A stretch of 44,988 nt of DNA. Origin: Cloacimonetes bacterium UBA6081 (GTDB taxonomy: Bacteria; Cloacimonadota; Cloacimonadia; Cloacimonadales; Cloacimonadaceae). Of the stretch, positions 24,449 through 32,592 are shown piece by piece (position 1 is the first letter of the stretch; each line of letters opens with the position of its first letter). The notes beneath the pieces were generated by a model. It had not been told where the DNA came from. It saw only the letters and a program-made list of their open reading frames with translations, and searched no databases. The translations under genes and the position numbers were made by a program. The stretch spans positions 7,396 to 52,383 of the forward strand of contig DIXL01000116.1 in assembly GCA_002428685.1 (NCBI GenBank), written 5' to 3'.

Positions 24449-24499
24449 AATCACTACGGAATCAATAAGGACTTCATCCGTAATGATTCCGTAGTGATT
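24449..24499. repeat. 51-nt near-perfect hairpin, family copy 2
   Basis: Two 23-nt arms (24449-24471, 24477-24499) with a 5-nt loop CTTCA. The outer 16 bp, starting AATCACTACGGAATCA, pair perfectly, and only two inner positions mismatch. Related to hairpins at 14095-14152 and 39313-39368. The rest of the 24299-24642 gap is AT-rich with nothing else recognised. Confidence 0.85.
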
Positions 24500-24642
24500 C
24501 CGTATTTAGAGAAACAGGTGATCGCAAATGCAGGACAGATTCACCAACATTTTCGTGCAATTGGCCAGGAAAGCTATATCACAGTGAAGTAATTTTTGAA
24601 CAGACTTATGATATTCAACAGAAGTCTGTAAATAAGATTTGC

Positions 24643-24671
24643 TTGACAGAACTATGTAAGTGCCTTTTCAT
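24643..24671 (+). promoter_or_regulatory. candidate promoter of adk
   Basis: TTGACA (24643-24648), a 17-nt spacer, and TTTCAT (24666-24671). Transcription would start only a few bases before the GAGG ribosome-binding site at 24681, giving a very short leader. Confidence 0.4.
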
Positions 24672-24690
24672 GCCCAAACTGAGGTATAAA

Positions 24691-25326
24691 ATGAGTGATG
24701 TAATTGTATTCTTGGGAATTCAGGGCAGCGGTAAAGGGACACAAGCAAAGCTGCTGGCTGATTTGACCGGTTATAAGCATGTAAATATAGGAGATTTGTT
24801 CAGAGAACAGATATCCCAAAAAACGCCTATGGGATTAAAGGTTCAGGCCGTGATTACACGTGGTGATCTGGTTAGTGACACATTGGTGTTTGAGCTGGTT
24901 TCGAGTGTTTTGGGCTCCGATTGTCAGGGAGTGATCTTTGATGGTTTTCCCCGGACATTGGCACAAGCAGAGTATTTGATAAAACACTACAACGTAAAAA
25001 GAGTTTTTTATCTGGATTTAAGTGAGGACGACGCTATTGCCCGAATTGAAGCCCGTAGGATGTGCAGTGTTTGCGGCAAGGATTTTAATCTGTTAAGCCG
25101 GAAACCGACTATTGAAGGCAAATGTGATAGCTGTGGCGGAGCTTTGGTGCAACGTGCTGATGATACCGGCGAGGCAATTAAAAAACGTGTGAAAGAATTT
25201 TATCAGCAAACCTTTAAACTGAAGGAATATTTTGGTGCTTTGGGAGTATTGAAAGAGATTCCTGCCTTGTTGCCCATAGCAGAAATTCAGAGCTTGATAG
25301 TTAGTAACCTGCAACATAAGCAATAA
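24691..25326 (+). CDS. adk: adenylate kinase
   Basis: 211 aa from ATG 24691 (GAGG 6 nt upstream). Adenylate kinase interconverts 2 ADP with ATP and AMP. The P-loop is FLGIQGSGKGTQAKLL, with Ile-Gln where the usual GPPGSGKGTQ has Pro-Pro or Ala-Pro. DGFPRTLAQAE and the AMP-site region are normal. The lid carries CSVCGKDFN and CDSCGG, a four-cysteine zinc site as in Gram-positive and many anaerobe enzymes. The frame extends up to 24643 but that part is promoter DNA. Standing next to a potassium transporter is not the common ribosomal-operon context. Confidence 0.95.
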   Translation: MSDVIVFLGIQGSGKGTQAKLLADLTGYKHVNIGDLFREQISQKTPMGLKVQAVITRGDLVSDTLVFELVSSVLGSDCQGVIFDGFPRTLAQAEYLIKHYNVKRVFYLDLSEDDAIARIEARRMCSVCGKDFNLLSRKPTIEGKCDSCGGALVQRADDTGEAIKKRVKEFYQQTFKLKEYFGALGVLKEIPALLPIAEIQSLIVSNLQHKQ

Positions 25327-25335
25327 ACAATATCT

Positions 25336-27024
25336 ATGCCCAACAGATTTATTTCTCCCTTAAAACACATAGAGACAGCAGCTTACTTGCTGGCAAGCTG
25401 GAGCTTTTTGGTGCTGTTTCTGGAGCCTATCATCCGGGTGTATTTAAATTACCGGGTAATAGAGCTGGGGACAGCTCTGGCCAATATTATTCTATTGGTG
25501 CTTACTATTTTGAACAGAGTGCTAAGCGGAGAAGTGAACCAAGAAAAGAAATTGATCTATTTTGACTTGGTAATGTTGATGTTAGGCGCATTACTGCTTA
25601 TTTACCAAGCTAAGTTTGTAATCTTTTTTCTGCTTATCCGGCAGACCTACTTTATTTTACAATTCGTTATCTTCAGGGCTTTTGAGGGAAAATTCTACAA
25701 ACTGCTGGTGAAAAATCCACCCATCTCACTTATGCTGAGTTTTGCTGCGGTGATAGGCATTGGCACCATGCTGCTTATGTTGCCTGGAAGCAGTGTAAGC
25801 GGACAGGTTACCAATCTGATAGATGCATTGTTTACTGCCACTTCCGCTACTTGTGTAACAGGTTTGGTGGTGCTGGACACAGGAACATATTTTACCCTGT
25901 TTGGCCAACTGGTTATTCTGGTTTTAATCCAGGTGGGCGGCTTGGGGATTATGACTATATCTACAGCTTTTGCGCTAATGATAGGTCAGCGGATCACGCT
26001 GAAGCTGGAAAACGTGATGCATAGCATGGTGGGGGAAGTGCAGGTTTTGGATGTGTTGAAGCTTTTGCGAAGTATTGTGTTGGTTACAGCATTAATCGAA
26101 AGCTTCGGGGCAGTTGTCCTGTTCTTTGGATTTGCCAGAACTTTGCCAATGGGTCAAGCCGTATATTATGCGGTGTTTCATTCTGTTTCTGCTTTTTGTA
26201 ATGCTGGTTTTGCCTTATGGAGCGATAGTTTGGTGAGTTTTGTGGATTCACCCCTGATAAACTTTGGGATATCTGCCCTGATTATACTAGGAGGCTTGGG
26301 CTTCATCGTAATCATAGATATCTACCGCTACTACTTTAGTCCGGAAAAGGTGCGGAAGCTGACTCTACATAGCAAAATTGTTCTTACTACTACCTTGTGG
26401 TTAATCCTGCTTGGTTTTTTAGCATTATATGTGGCGGAATACGAGGGAACCATGAAAGGGTTTACTATCTCGCGCAGAATTCTTAGCTCCTGGTTCCAGT
26501 CTGTAACAATGCGGACAGCGGGATTTAATACCATTGATATAGGCAGATTTAGCGGAGCCTCGGTCTTGATTGCTCTGGCTCTGATGTTTATTGGAGCATC
26601 ACCTGGTTCTACAGGCGGCGGCGTAAAAACAACCACTTTTGCAGTTTTGTGTTTGTCTGTAGTTTCGATGCTAAGAGGGAAAAAAGATTTAACTATCTTT
26701 AACCGCAAGATTGCGATGTTTAATGCGCGTGAAGCGACTACGCTGGTAACAATATCGGCCAGTATTGTTTTTGCCATAGTATTTCTCTTGCTGCTTCTGG
26801 AGCCATTTGCCTTCGAAAAGATCTTGTTTGAAGCTATCTCAGCTTTCGGGACAGTTGGTTTGTCCATGGGAATCACCAGTCATCTGTCTATGCATGGCAG
26901 ATTGCTGATAACTTTGTTGATGTATATTGGCCGGATTGGCCCTCTGACTTTAATCTATGCAATTTCGATCAGCAAAAAACAGTTGAATATCAATTTTGCT
27001 GAAGAGAAGATAGCGATTGGGTAG
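25336..27024 (+). CDS. potassium uptake channel subunit, TrkH/KtrB family
   Basis: A 562-aa membrane protein of the Trk/Ktr/HKT superfamily. Four P-loop selectivity stretches are visible: TATSATCVTGLVVLD near 175, SVSAFCNAGFALW near 290, TMRTAGFNTID near 395 and AISAFGTVGLSMG near 505, each between membrane helices. An extra N-terminal pair of helices makes it longer than typical KtrB. It starts 9 nt after adk with no strong ribosome-binding site. Its regulatory partner (the RCK protein at 27541) is on the same strand, but an inserted cassette of about 500 nt lies between the two. Confidence 0.94.
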   Translation: MPNRFISPLKHIETAAYLLASWSFLVLFLEPIIRVYLNYRVIELGTALANIILLVLTILNRVLSGEVNQEKKLIYFDLVMLMLGALLLIYQAKFVIFFLLIRQTYFILQFVIFRAFEGKFYKLLVKNPPISLMLSFAAVIGIGTMLLMLPGSSVSGQVTNLIDALFTATSATCVTGLVVLDTGTYFTLFGQLVILVLIQVGGLGIMTISTAFALMIGQRITLKLENVMHSMVGEVQVLDVLKLLRSIVLVTALIESFGAVVLFFGFARTLPMGQAVYYAVFHSVSAFCNAGFALWSDSLVSFVDSPLINFGISALIILGGLGFIVIIDIYRYYFSPEKVRKLTLHSKIVLTTTLWLILLGFLALYVAEYEGTMKGFTISRRILSSWFQSVTMRTAGFNTIDIGRFSGASVLIALALMFIGASPGSTGGGVKTTTFAVLCLSVVSMLRGKKDLTIFNRKIAMFNAREATTLVTISASIVFAIVFLLLLLEPFAFEKILFEAISAFGTVGLSMGITSHLSMHGRLLITLLMYIGRIGPLTLIYAISISKKQLNINFAEEKIAIG

Positions 27025-27090
27025 GGGACAGGGGACAGTGGACAGGGGACAGTGGACAGGGGACAGGGGACAGGGGACAGGGGACAGGGA
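27025..27090. repeat. left 7-bp repeat array flanking the S23 cassette
   Basis: A run of about nine 7-bp units GGGGACA and GTGGACA, beginning at the base after the trkH stop. The right-hand array at 27497-27526 is the reverse complement (TGTCCCC units). The two form terminal inverted repeats around the four-helix-bundle gene. Confidence 0.9.
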
Positions 27091-27104
27091 AAGGGAGGAA
27101 ATAG

Positions 27105-27485
27105 TTGATAGAGAGTTATAGAGATTTGGTAGTTTGGCAAAAAGCCATGGATTTGGCGGAAGAAGTTTACGTGCTATGCAAATTGATGCCGAAAGATGAG
27201 CTATATGGTTTAGTCAACCAATTACACCGAGCCGTGGTTTCAATACCTTCTAATATAGCAGAAGGTTTTGGAAGGCACTCTACGGCAGAATATTTGCATT
27301 TTTTATCAGTAGCGAATGGTTCTTTGGCAGAAGTGGAAACACAACTGCTTCTGGCAATTCGATTTGGATACATTGTCTCTTCCCAATCTGAAAAAGCACT
27401 ATCTTTAAGACTTGAGATAAGTAAGATGCTTGCATCACTTAGAAGGAAACTGGTAGATAGGAAACAGGAGAAAGGTAACAAGTGA
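27105..27485 (+). CDS. four-helix-bundle protein (S23 / 23S rRNA intervening-sequence family)
   Basis: A 126-aa protein of the S23 family: YRDLVVWQKAMDLAEEVY at the start, LVNQLHRAVVSIPSNIAEGFGR in the middle, then FLSVANGSLAEVETQLLLA. Homologues form pentamers of four-helix bundles and are often carried in intervening sequences of 23S rRNA or as free dispersed cassettes. The function is unknown. The start is TTG 27105 with AGGGAGG 7 nt upstream. It is framed by inverted arrays of GGGGACA/TGTCCCC and sits between the two subunits of a potassium transporter, so it looks like a recent, neutral insertion. Confidence 0.92.
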   Translation: MIESYRDLVVWQKAMDLAEEVYVLCKLMPKDELYGLVNQLHRAVVSIPSNIAEGFGRHSTAEYLHFLSVANGSLAEVETQLLLAIRFGYIVSSQSEKALSLRLEISKMLASLRRKLVDRKQEKGNK

Positions 27486-27496
27486 CGCACTTAGCA

Positions 27497-27526
27497 CTGT
27501 CCCCTGTCCCCTGTCCTCTGTCCCCT
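27497..27526. repeat. right 7-bp repeat array flanking the S23 cassette
   Basis: Four 7-bp units CTGTCCC or CTGTCCT, complementary to the array at 27025-27090. It ends 14 nt before ktrA; AAGGAG just after it serves as the ribosome-binding site of that gene. Confidence 0.88.
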
Positions 27527-27540
27527 AACAAGGAGAACAA

Positions 27541-28245
27541 ATGGCACGTTATGCAGTAATCGGACTCGGCCGTTTTGGAATGACGGTAGCCAAGATTTTG
27601 GCTGAAAACGGGATGGAAGTAATTGCCATCGATAAACAGCAGGAACTTGTGGATGAAGTTAGCAGCCTGGTAACCACTGCAATCTGCATGGACAGCACCG
27701 ATGAAGCTGCGCTGCGTTCACAAAGCTTGAACGAAACCGATGCTGTAATAATAGGCATTGGCAGTAATATTGAGGAGTGCATTTTAACTGCCGCAATTTT
27801 AAAGAAAATTGGGGTAGGGATTATATATGCCAAGATTGAATCACAATTGCATGGCAGGATTCTGGAGCTTATTGGTGTTCAACATACTCTTCTTCCCGAA
27901 GAAATGATCGGAAACCAATTAGCTAAAACTTTAATTAGCCGTAACGTCTTGGAGTATGTAAATCTCAGCAGCGGTCATATTGTTGTAGAGATGGTAGCAC
28001 CTAAGGAATTTGTGGGTAAACCGTTGCAGGACTTGGCCTTGCCAACTCAGCGGGGCGTGAATGTTATTGCCATAAAATACAGCTACCTGTCTGTTACAGA
28101 AGATGGTCACAATGTAATTGAAAAGCGGCTTAACGATATGCCCGGCGCAAATGACATGGTAAACGAAGGGGACGTCCTGATTTTGCTTGGCCCCAAGGGT
28201 AATATTGATAAACTGATTTACGACACAGCAGTGAATAAGGATTAG
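27541..28245 (+). CDS. potassium uptake regulatory subunit, KtrA/TrkA (RCK) family
   Basis: 234 aa. An RCK_N Rossmann domain (ARYAVIGLGRFGMTVAKIL at the start, AIDKQQELVDEV, then ATICMDSTDEAALRS) is followed by an RCK_C domain from about 135. Such proteins form a gating ring under KtrB/TrkH and bind ATP/ADP or NAD(H). A single RCK_N/RCK_C pair and the short length fit KtrA and not the double-length TrkA. RBS AAGGAG. It belongs with the channel gene at 25336, despite the S23 cassette between them. 3 nt separate it from the next gene. Confidence 0.94.
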   Translation: MARYAVIGLGRFGMTVAKILAENGMEVIAIDKQQELVDEVSSLVTTAICMDSTDEAALRSQSLNETDAVIIGIGSNIEECILTAAILKKIGVGIIYAKIESQLHGRILELIGVQHTLLPEEMIGNQLAKTLISRNVLEYVNLSSGHIVVEMVAPKEFVGKPLQDLALPTQRGVNVIAIKYSYLSVTEDGHNVIEKRLNDMPGANDMVNEGDVLILLGPKGNIDKLIYDTAVNKD

Positions 28246-28248
28246 GCT

Positions 28249-28986
28249 ATGAAACGTTCATTAAAATCCAAATATCATCTTCTGATTGCCATCCTATTTG
28301 GTATAATTGCCCTGCAAACCACGATTCTCTTATTTGCAGTTGCCCAAGCCAAGGATATAGTAAGCCTGGCAAGTGACATTCATTCGATTGTGATTATCTT
28401 TGTGTTTGGTATCTTTGTGTATATTGTGGTTCTTTACAACTACATACCTTTCAAGCTACACAAGGCTATTGCAGATGTGCAGAGCTTGGTGGAACGCATA
28501 ACCGGTGGAAACTATCAGATTGATATTGATAGCTCTGTATATGACCAGGACAAGGATTTTCAGTCTTTAATCTATGCTCTGGAAAAAATGTTGGATATTA
28601 TTACCCGCTTCGATCAAGCCAAAGCGGACAAAATTTATGAGCATCATCAACGCATTCAGATGCTTATCAACCTCTTACCGCAATCGGTATTAATCATCGG
28701 AGCGAATGGAGACGTTGTTTATTGCAATAACCAGCTTAGAAAACGCTTTCCAGTTGTGAGTGAAATGGTAAACTTGGGAGAAGTGATTTGGAAAAGTGAT
28801 TATCATTCCAGAGTTTTTGCCGCTATCCTGGATGCTTTACGCTATGGCAATAATATTTATGATGTAGTTGTGGAAGATCTGGTGTATTTAGACAAAGTAC
28901 GGATTAATGGTTCAATTGTCCGAAACCGCAAAGGCATTTCGTCCGGAGCAGTTTACGTGATGGATTTTTCGGATCATGAAAAATAA
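28249..28986 (+). CDS. membrane sensor-like protein: two TM helices, HAMP-like and PAS, no kinase
   Basis: 245 aa. TM helices near 10-30 and 46-66 are joined by a short loop. A HAMP-like segment follows (YIPFKLHKAIADVQSLVERITGG in part, 66-90), then a coiled helix, then a PAS domain from about 143 (LLPQSVLIIGANGDVVYCNNQLRKRFP) running to the end. This is the N-terminal half of a PhoR/VicK-type kinase without HisKA or HATPase domains, and no kinase lies downstream. It is coupled to ktrA (3-nt gap) and overlaps rluD by 11 nt. It may report membrane state to a partner, or regulate the potassium channel; both are inference. Confidence 0.8.
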   Translation: MKRSLKSKYHLLIAILFGIIALQTTILLFAVAQAKDIVSLASDIHSIVIIFVFGIFVYIVVLYNYIPFKLHKAIADVQSLVERITGGNYQIDIDSSVYDQDKDFQSLIYALEKMLDIITRFDQAKADKIYEHHQRIQMLINLLPQSVLIIGANGDVVYCNNQLRKRFPVVSEMVNLGEVIWKSDYHSRVFAAILDALRYGNNIYDVVVEDLVYLDKVRINGSIVRNRKGISSGAVYVMDFSDHEK

Positions 28987-30007
28987 GATTAAGCTGATTT
29001 ACGAGCCGGAAGAACCGTTACGATTAGATAAGTATCTGGTGGAGATGAATATCCAGGAGCTGTATTCCCGCAGTTTCATAGAGCGTTTGATAGATTCGGA
29101 CAGTATTCTGGTAAACAGCATTCCCATCAAGAAAAGCTATCTGCTAAAGCCCGGGGACGAAATAATGATTAAGCTGCCGGAACCGGAACCACAGGATATT
29201 TTTGCTCAGGATATACCCTTGGACGTAGTTTATGAAGACGAAGACCTGGCAATAATTAATAAAGCGGCTGGAATGATAGTTCATCCAGGCTTTGGGAATC
29301 CGGATGGGACCTTGGTAAATGCAATTTTGCATCGCTTTGGGTCGCAACTATCTGTAGGCAGGGAATTGAACCGCCCCGGTATTGTGCATCGTTTGGACCG
29401 TGGGACTTCCGGATTGATCATGATAGCCAAAAACGACGCTACGCAGGCAAAACTGCAGGATATGTTTGCCATGCGGCAAATTACAAAAACCTATCTGGCG
29501 ATTACTACGGGAGTTCCAGAACCTGAAACAGGATGCGTTGAAACATACATAGCCCGCAGCACAAAAAATCCCCGGATGATGTGCATTGCCGATGAAGGCA
29601 GATATGCCATTACACATTATGAGACCTTAAAAACATGGCACTATTTTGCTCTGCTTAAGGTGAACTTGGAAACAGGCAGAATGCACCAAATCAGAGTGCA
29701 TTTGGCGCACCTAAATTACCCGGTTTTGGGGGACTTGCTATACAATACCAGACGCTATGTGCATTCTATCCTGCCCCAAAACATGAAGCGTAAGGCAACA
29801 GAACTGCTGACCACACATCTGCTGCGCCAGGCTTTGCATGCTTGGCAACTAAGCTTCATACACCCGAACAGCGGCAAGGAGATTTCAGTTTATGCTCCTT
29901 TGCCGGAAGACCTTAAATACACTTTGGACTGGCTGCATCAATATTTTGATATTGACACAGATACCAGAGATTTGAATATGATCCTAAGTGAGGAAAATTA
30001 TAATTGA
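28976..30007 (+). CDS. ribosomal large-subunit pseudouridine synthase, RluA/RluD family
   Basis: A 343-aa RNA pseudouridine synthase. An N-terminal S4 domain (LRLDKYLVEMNIQELYSRS) is followed by the catalytic domain. The signature HRLDRGTSGLIMIAKN near residue 140 holds the active-site Asp, and GRMHQIRVHLAHLNYPVLGD is also typical. RluD-type enzymes modify the helix 69 loop of 23S rRNA; which uridine this one targets cannot be told. Its start lies in the end of the previous gene, and its stop overlaps the TTG start of ribBA by 4 nt. Confidence 0.92.
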   Translation: MKNKIKLIYEPEEPLRLDKYLVEMNIQELYSRSFIERLIDSDSILVNSIPIKKSYLLKPGDEIMIKLPEPEPQDIFAQDIPLDVVYEDEDLAIINKAAGMIVHPGFGNPDGTLVNAILHRFGSQLSVGRELNRPGIVHRLDRGTSGLIMIAKNDATQAKLQDMFAMRQITKTYLAITTGVPEPETGCVETYIARSTKNPRMMCIADEGRYAITHYETLKTWHYFALLKVNLETGRMHQIRVHLAHLNYPVLGDLLYNTRRYVHSILPQNMKRKATELLTTHLLRQALHAWQLSFIHPNSGKEISVYAPLPEDLKYTLDWLHQYFDIDTDTRDLNMILSEENYN

Positions 30008-31236
30008 AACAGACTAAACCAGATAATGCAAAAGTAGAATTCTGCCCCATAGAAGAGGCCATTGAGGTTATCCGAAAAGGCGAAATGCTGATTGTAGTGG
30101 ATGACGAGAATCGCGAAAATGAAGGCGATTTATTGATGGCTGCTGATCTTATTACTGCTGATAAAGTAAATTTTATGATCAGCCAGGGGAAAGGGCTGCT
30201 TTGTGTTCCGATGGAATCGGAAGTGGCAAGCAAGCTGGATATTCCCTTGATGACTACCATAAACAGCGACAGGCATGGAACCAAGTTTACCATTTCGGTG
30301 GATGTGGTGGAAGGAACAACTACGGGGATTTCTGCTGCAGAAAGGGCTAAAAGCATAAAAGCCCTGGCAAATCCGCAATCCAGGCCAGAAATGTTTATGC
30401 GACCTGGACACGTTTTTCCCCTCCTGGCAGAGAAAGGGGGAGTTTTAAAACGTGCAGGACACACAGAGGCTGCGGTAGATTTGGCAAAATTCGCCGGGTT
30501 AAATCCTGTAGGTGCAATCTGTGAAATTATCAGGGATGACGGAGAAATGGCCAGGCTGGATGACTTGATTCCTTTTGCTGCAAAGCATAAACTAAAAATG
30601 ATAACCATAGAATCGTTGATTCATTGGCGCCGAAAAAAAGAACGTCTGGTGCATCCGGTTTCCAAAGCCAAATTGCCTACGGAGTATGGATTTTTTGATA
30701 TCATTACGTATATCAGCGACTTATCCGACGAATACCATCTGGCTTTAGTGATGGGAGAGATAAACAAAGACGAAGCCACTTTGGTTCGTGTTCATTCAGA
30801 ATGCCTCACCGGAGATGCTTTGCACAGCATTCGCTGTGACTGCGGAGAACAATTGGCCAAAGCTTTCCAACTGATTGCAGCGGAGGGGAAAGGAGTGATC
30901 CTTTATATGCGTCAGGAAGGTAGGGGGATTGGTTTGGTGAATAAACTAAAGGCCTATCATTTGCAAGATAACGGAGCTGATACGGTGCAAGCAAACCTGG
31001 CATTGGGTTTCCCGGAGGATTTGCGTGATTATGGGATAGGAGCGCAAATATTAAAGGACATTGGCTTAAAGAAGATACGGCTACTTACCAATAATCCCAA
31101 GAAAATTGTAGGTTTATCTGGCTATGGTTTGGAAATTGTGGAGCGGGTTCCCATTGAAATATCCCCCCAGGCAACCAACCGAGAGTATTTAAAAACCAAA
31201 AAGGCAAAGATGGGGCATATACTGCATGACTTATAG
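30004..31236 (+). CDS. ribBA: bifunctional 3,4-dihydroxy-2-butanone-4-phosphate synthase / GTP cyclohydrolase II
   Basis: A 410-aa fusion supplying both precursors of riboflavin. Residues 1-210 form DHBP synthase (VVDDENRENEGDLLMAAD, RHGTKFTISVD, the RPGHVFPLLA motif, AGHTEAAVDLA). Residues 215-410 form GTP cyclohydrolase II (RVHSECLTGDALHS, zinc cysteines in RCDCGEQL, RQEGRGIGLVNKLKAY). The start is TTG 30004, in a GAGGAAAA-led overlap with rluD. Other rib genes are not in the window. The stop overlaps the next gene by 11 nt. Confidence 0.96.
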   Translation: MKQTKPDNAKVEFCPIEEAIEVIRKGEMLIVVDDENRENEGDLLMAADLITADKVNFMISQGKGLLCVPMESEVASKLDIPLMTTINSDRHGTKFTISVDVVEGTTTGISAAERAKSIKALANPQSRPEMFMRPGHVFPLLAEKGGVLKRAGHTEAAVDLAKFAGLNPVGAICEIIRDDGEMARLDDLIPFAAKHKLKMITIESLIHWRRKKERLVHPVSKAKLPTEYGFFDIITYISDLSDEYHLALVMGEINKDEATLVRVHSECLTGDALHSIRCDCGEQLAKAFQLIAAEGKGVILYMRQEGRGIGLVNKLKAYHLQDNGADTVQANLALGFPEDLRDYGIGAQILKDIGLKKIRLLTNNPKKIVGLSGYGLEIVERVPIEISPQATNREYLKTKKAKMGHILHDL

Positions 31237-32008
31237 AAAGATAATAGTCTTAAGTCTTTTGTTAATCATCTCGCTACCGTTTTTTGGGCTAAATCCCAAA
31301 CCGGTGGGATTTGTTAATGATTTTGCCAACTTGATGAGCATTGACACCCGCAATCGGATAAACGACTGGGCTATAGAGCTGCGGGAAAAGACTGATACAG
31401 ACTTCTTTATTGCTACTTTCGATAATATCGGTGGTGCTAACGAAGTGGATTTTAGTGTGCAGCTCTATAAAGACTGGGCAATTGGCAGTAAGCGTGATGA
31501 AGGTGTGTTAATCCTTCTGGCCTTAAAAGAGCGCAAACTGCGAATTGAAGTGGGTTACGGTTCCGAAGGCTATATCACCGATGCTTATGCCAGCGATGTC
31601 TATAATACCATGCGGTCATATCTTTCCAAGGGTAATGAAAATTGGGATAAAGCCTTTACTCAAGGCTCTTTAATGCTGCTTTCCAAGTTTGCCGAAGAAA
31701 AAGGCATTACCTTAACAGGCATGTCGGAATACTCGCAAAGGGCTACAAAAAACCAAGCGAGGAATGGTTTGGGTGGGATAGGATTTATAATTCTATTCAT
31801 AATTTTAATGATTGTTACCAAGGGTCGCATCCTGGAAGTGCTAATCTGGATGTCAATTTTAGGTGGCCGCGGTGGCGGAAGTTGGGGCGGAGGCCGTGGT
31901 GGCGGAAGCTGGGGTGGTGGCAGTAGTGGCGGTTTTGGTGGTTTCGGTGGTTTTGGTGGCTCGGGAGGCGGACGTTCTGGTGGAGGTGGTGCAGGTGGAG
32001 GTTTTTAA
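31226..32008 (+). CDS. TPM-domain protein (YgcG-like) with glycine-rich tail
   Basis: 260 aa. A signal peptide (residues 5-20) is followed by a TPM domain (VGFVNDFANLMSID, TDTDFFIATFDNIGG, KRDEGVLILLALKERKLRIEVGYG in pieces), a membrane segment near 187-210, and about 45 residues of nearly pure Gly with Ser, Trp and Phe (GGRGGGSWGGG). TPM domains are found in envelope and photosystem-repair proteins and some have phosphatase activity; the true role here is unknown. It overlaps ribBA by 11 nt and abuts the next gene. Confidence 0.9.
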   Translation: MTYRKIIVLSLLLIISLPFFGLNPKPVGFVNDFANLMSIDTRNRINDWAIELREKTDTDFFIATFDNIGGANEVDFSVQLYKDWAIGSKRDEGVLILLALKERKLRIEVGYGSEGYITDAYASDVYNTMRSYLSKGNENWDKAFTQGSLMLLSKFAEEKGITLTGMSEYSQRATKNQARNGLGGIGFIILFIILMIVTKGRILEVLIWMSILGGRGGGSWGGGRGGGSWGGGSSGGFGGFGGFGGSGGGRSGGGGAGGGF

Positions 32009-32587
32009 ATGATATTTCTAAAGTCATTAAGCTTTATAGTATGGAACATAGCCTTAGGGTTATCTTTGGTATATTTAATCAAGTGGTTGTTATTCAATGC
32101 GAAAGCACGCTATATCTTTGGCAAACGAATTCTCCTGACTCCAGGTTTTTTGGTTGCTAAACGCGAATGGTTGTTTAGCAAAGCAAGAGATATACTGCAC
32201 GATTATCTGGATCAGGCTGCCAACCCAACCCGCAACACCGGTTACCTGAATAAATGGCTAAACCAGATTAAGAGTTTTTTATGGGAAAAGACAGATTTTG
32301 TGCAGCAATGGCGAATTTTACCCGCCAAACTTAAGGATAATATCCGCAATAAGATTGTTGATGCATTTACCAGTTTAGCCGCCAATCTTCTTCGTAAAAC
32401 GATTCCAAGAATGATTGAGCAGCTTAGAATTGAGCATCGCATTGATGATTATGATTTTCAGTTTAGCATTGAATTCTTTTATGGTTACTTTAGAAAATAC
32501 GTTTATAAACCAATGATCCTGGCTTTCATTGCGCTAAACTTCATTATTGGTGTTTTGAATATGATCCTATTTTTAATAATCGCATAG
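32009..32587 (+). CDS. membrane protein resembling DUF445
   Basis: 192 aa, starting at the base after the previous stop. TM helices near 5-25 and 170-190. Between them is FGKRILLTPGFLVAKREWLFSKA, reminiscent of the conserved PGxxxxxR(E)xLAxxIG of DUF445 proteins, followed by amphipathic helices (LKDNIRNKIVDAFTSLAANLL). The family call is tentative. Position between a TPM protein and a potassium channel suggests a role in the inner membrane. Confidence 0.7.
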   Translation: MIFLKSLSFIVWNIALGLSLVYLIKWLLFNAKARYIFGKRILLTPGFLVAKREWLFSKARDILHDYLDQAANPTRNTGYLNKWLNQIKSFLWEKTDFVQQWRILPAKLKDNIRNKIVDAFTSLAANLLRKTIPRMIEQLRIEHRIDDYDFQFSIEFFYGYFRKYVYKPMILAFIALNFIIGVLNMILFLIIA

Positions 32588-32592
32588 GGGTA

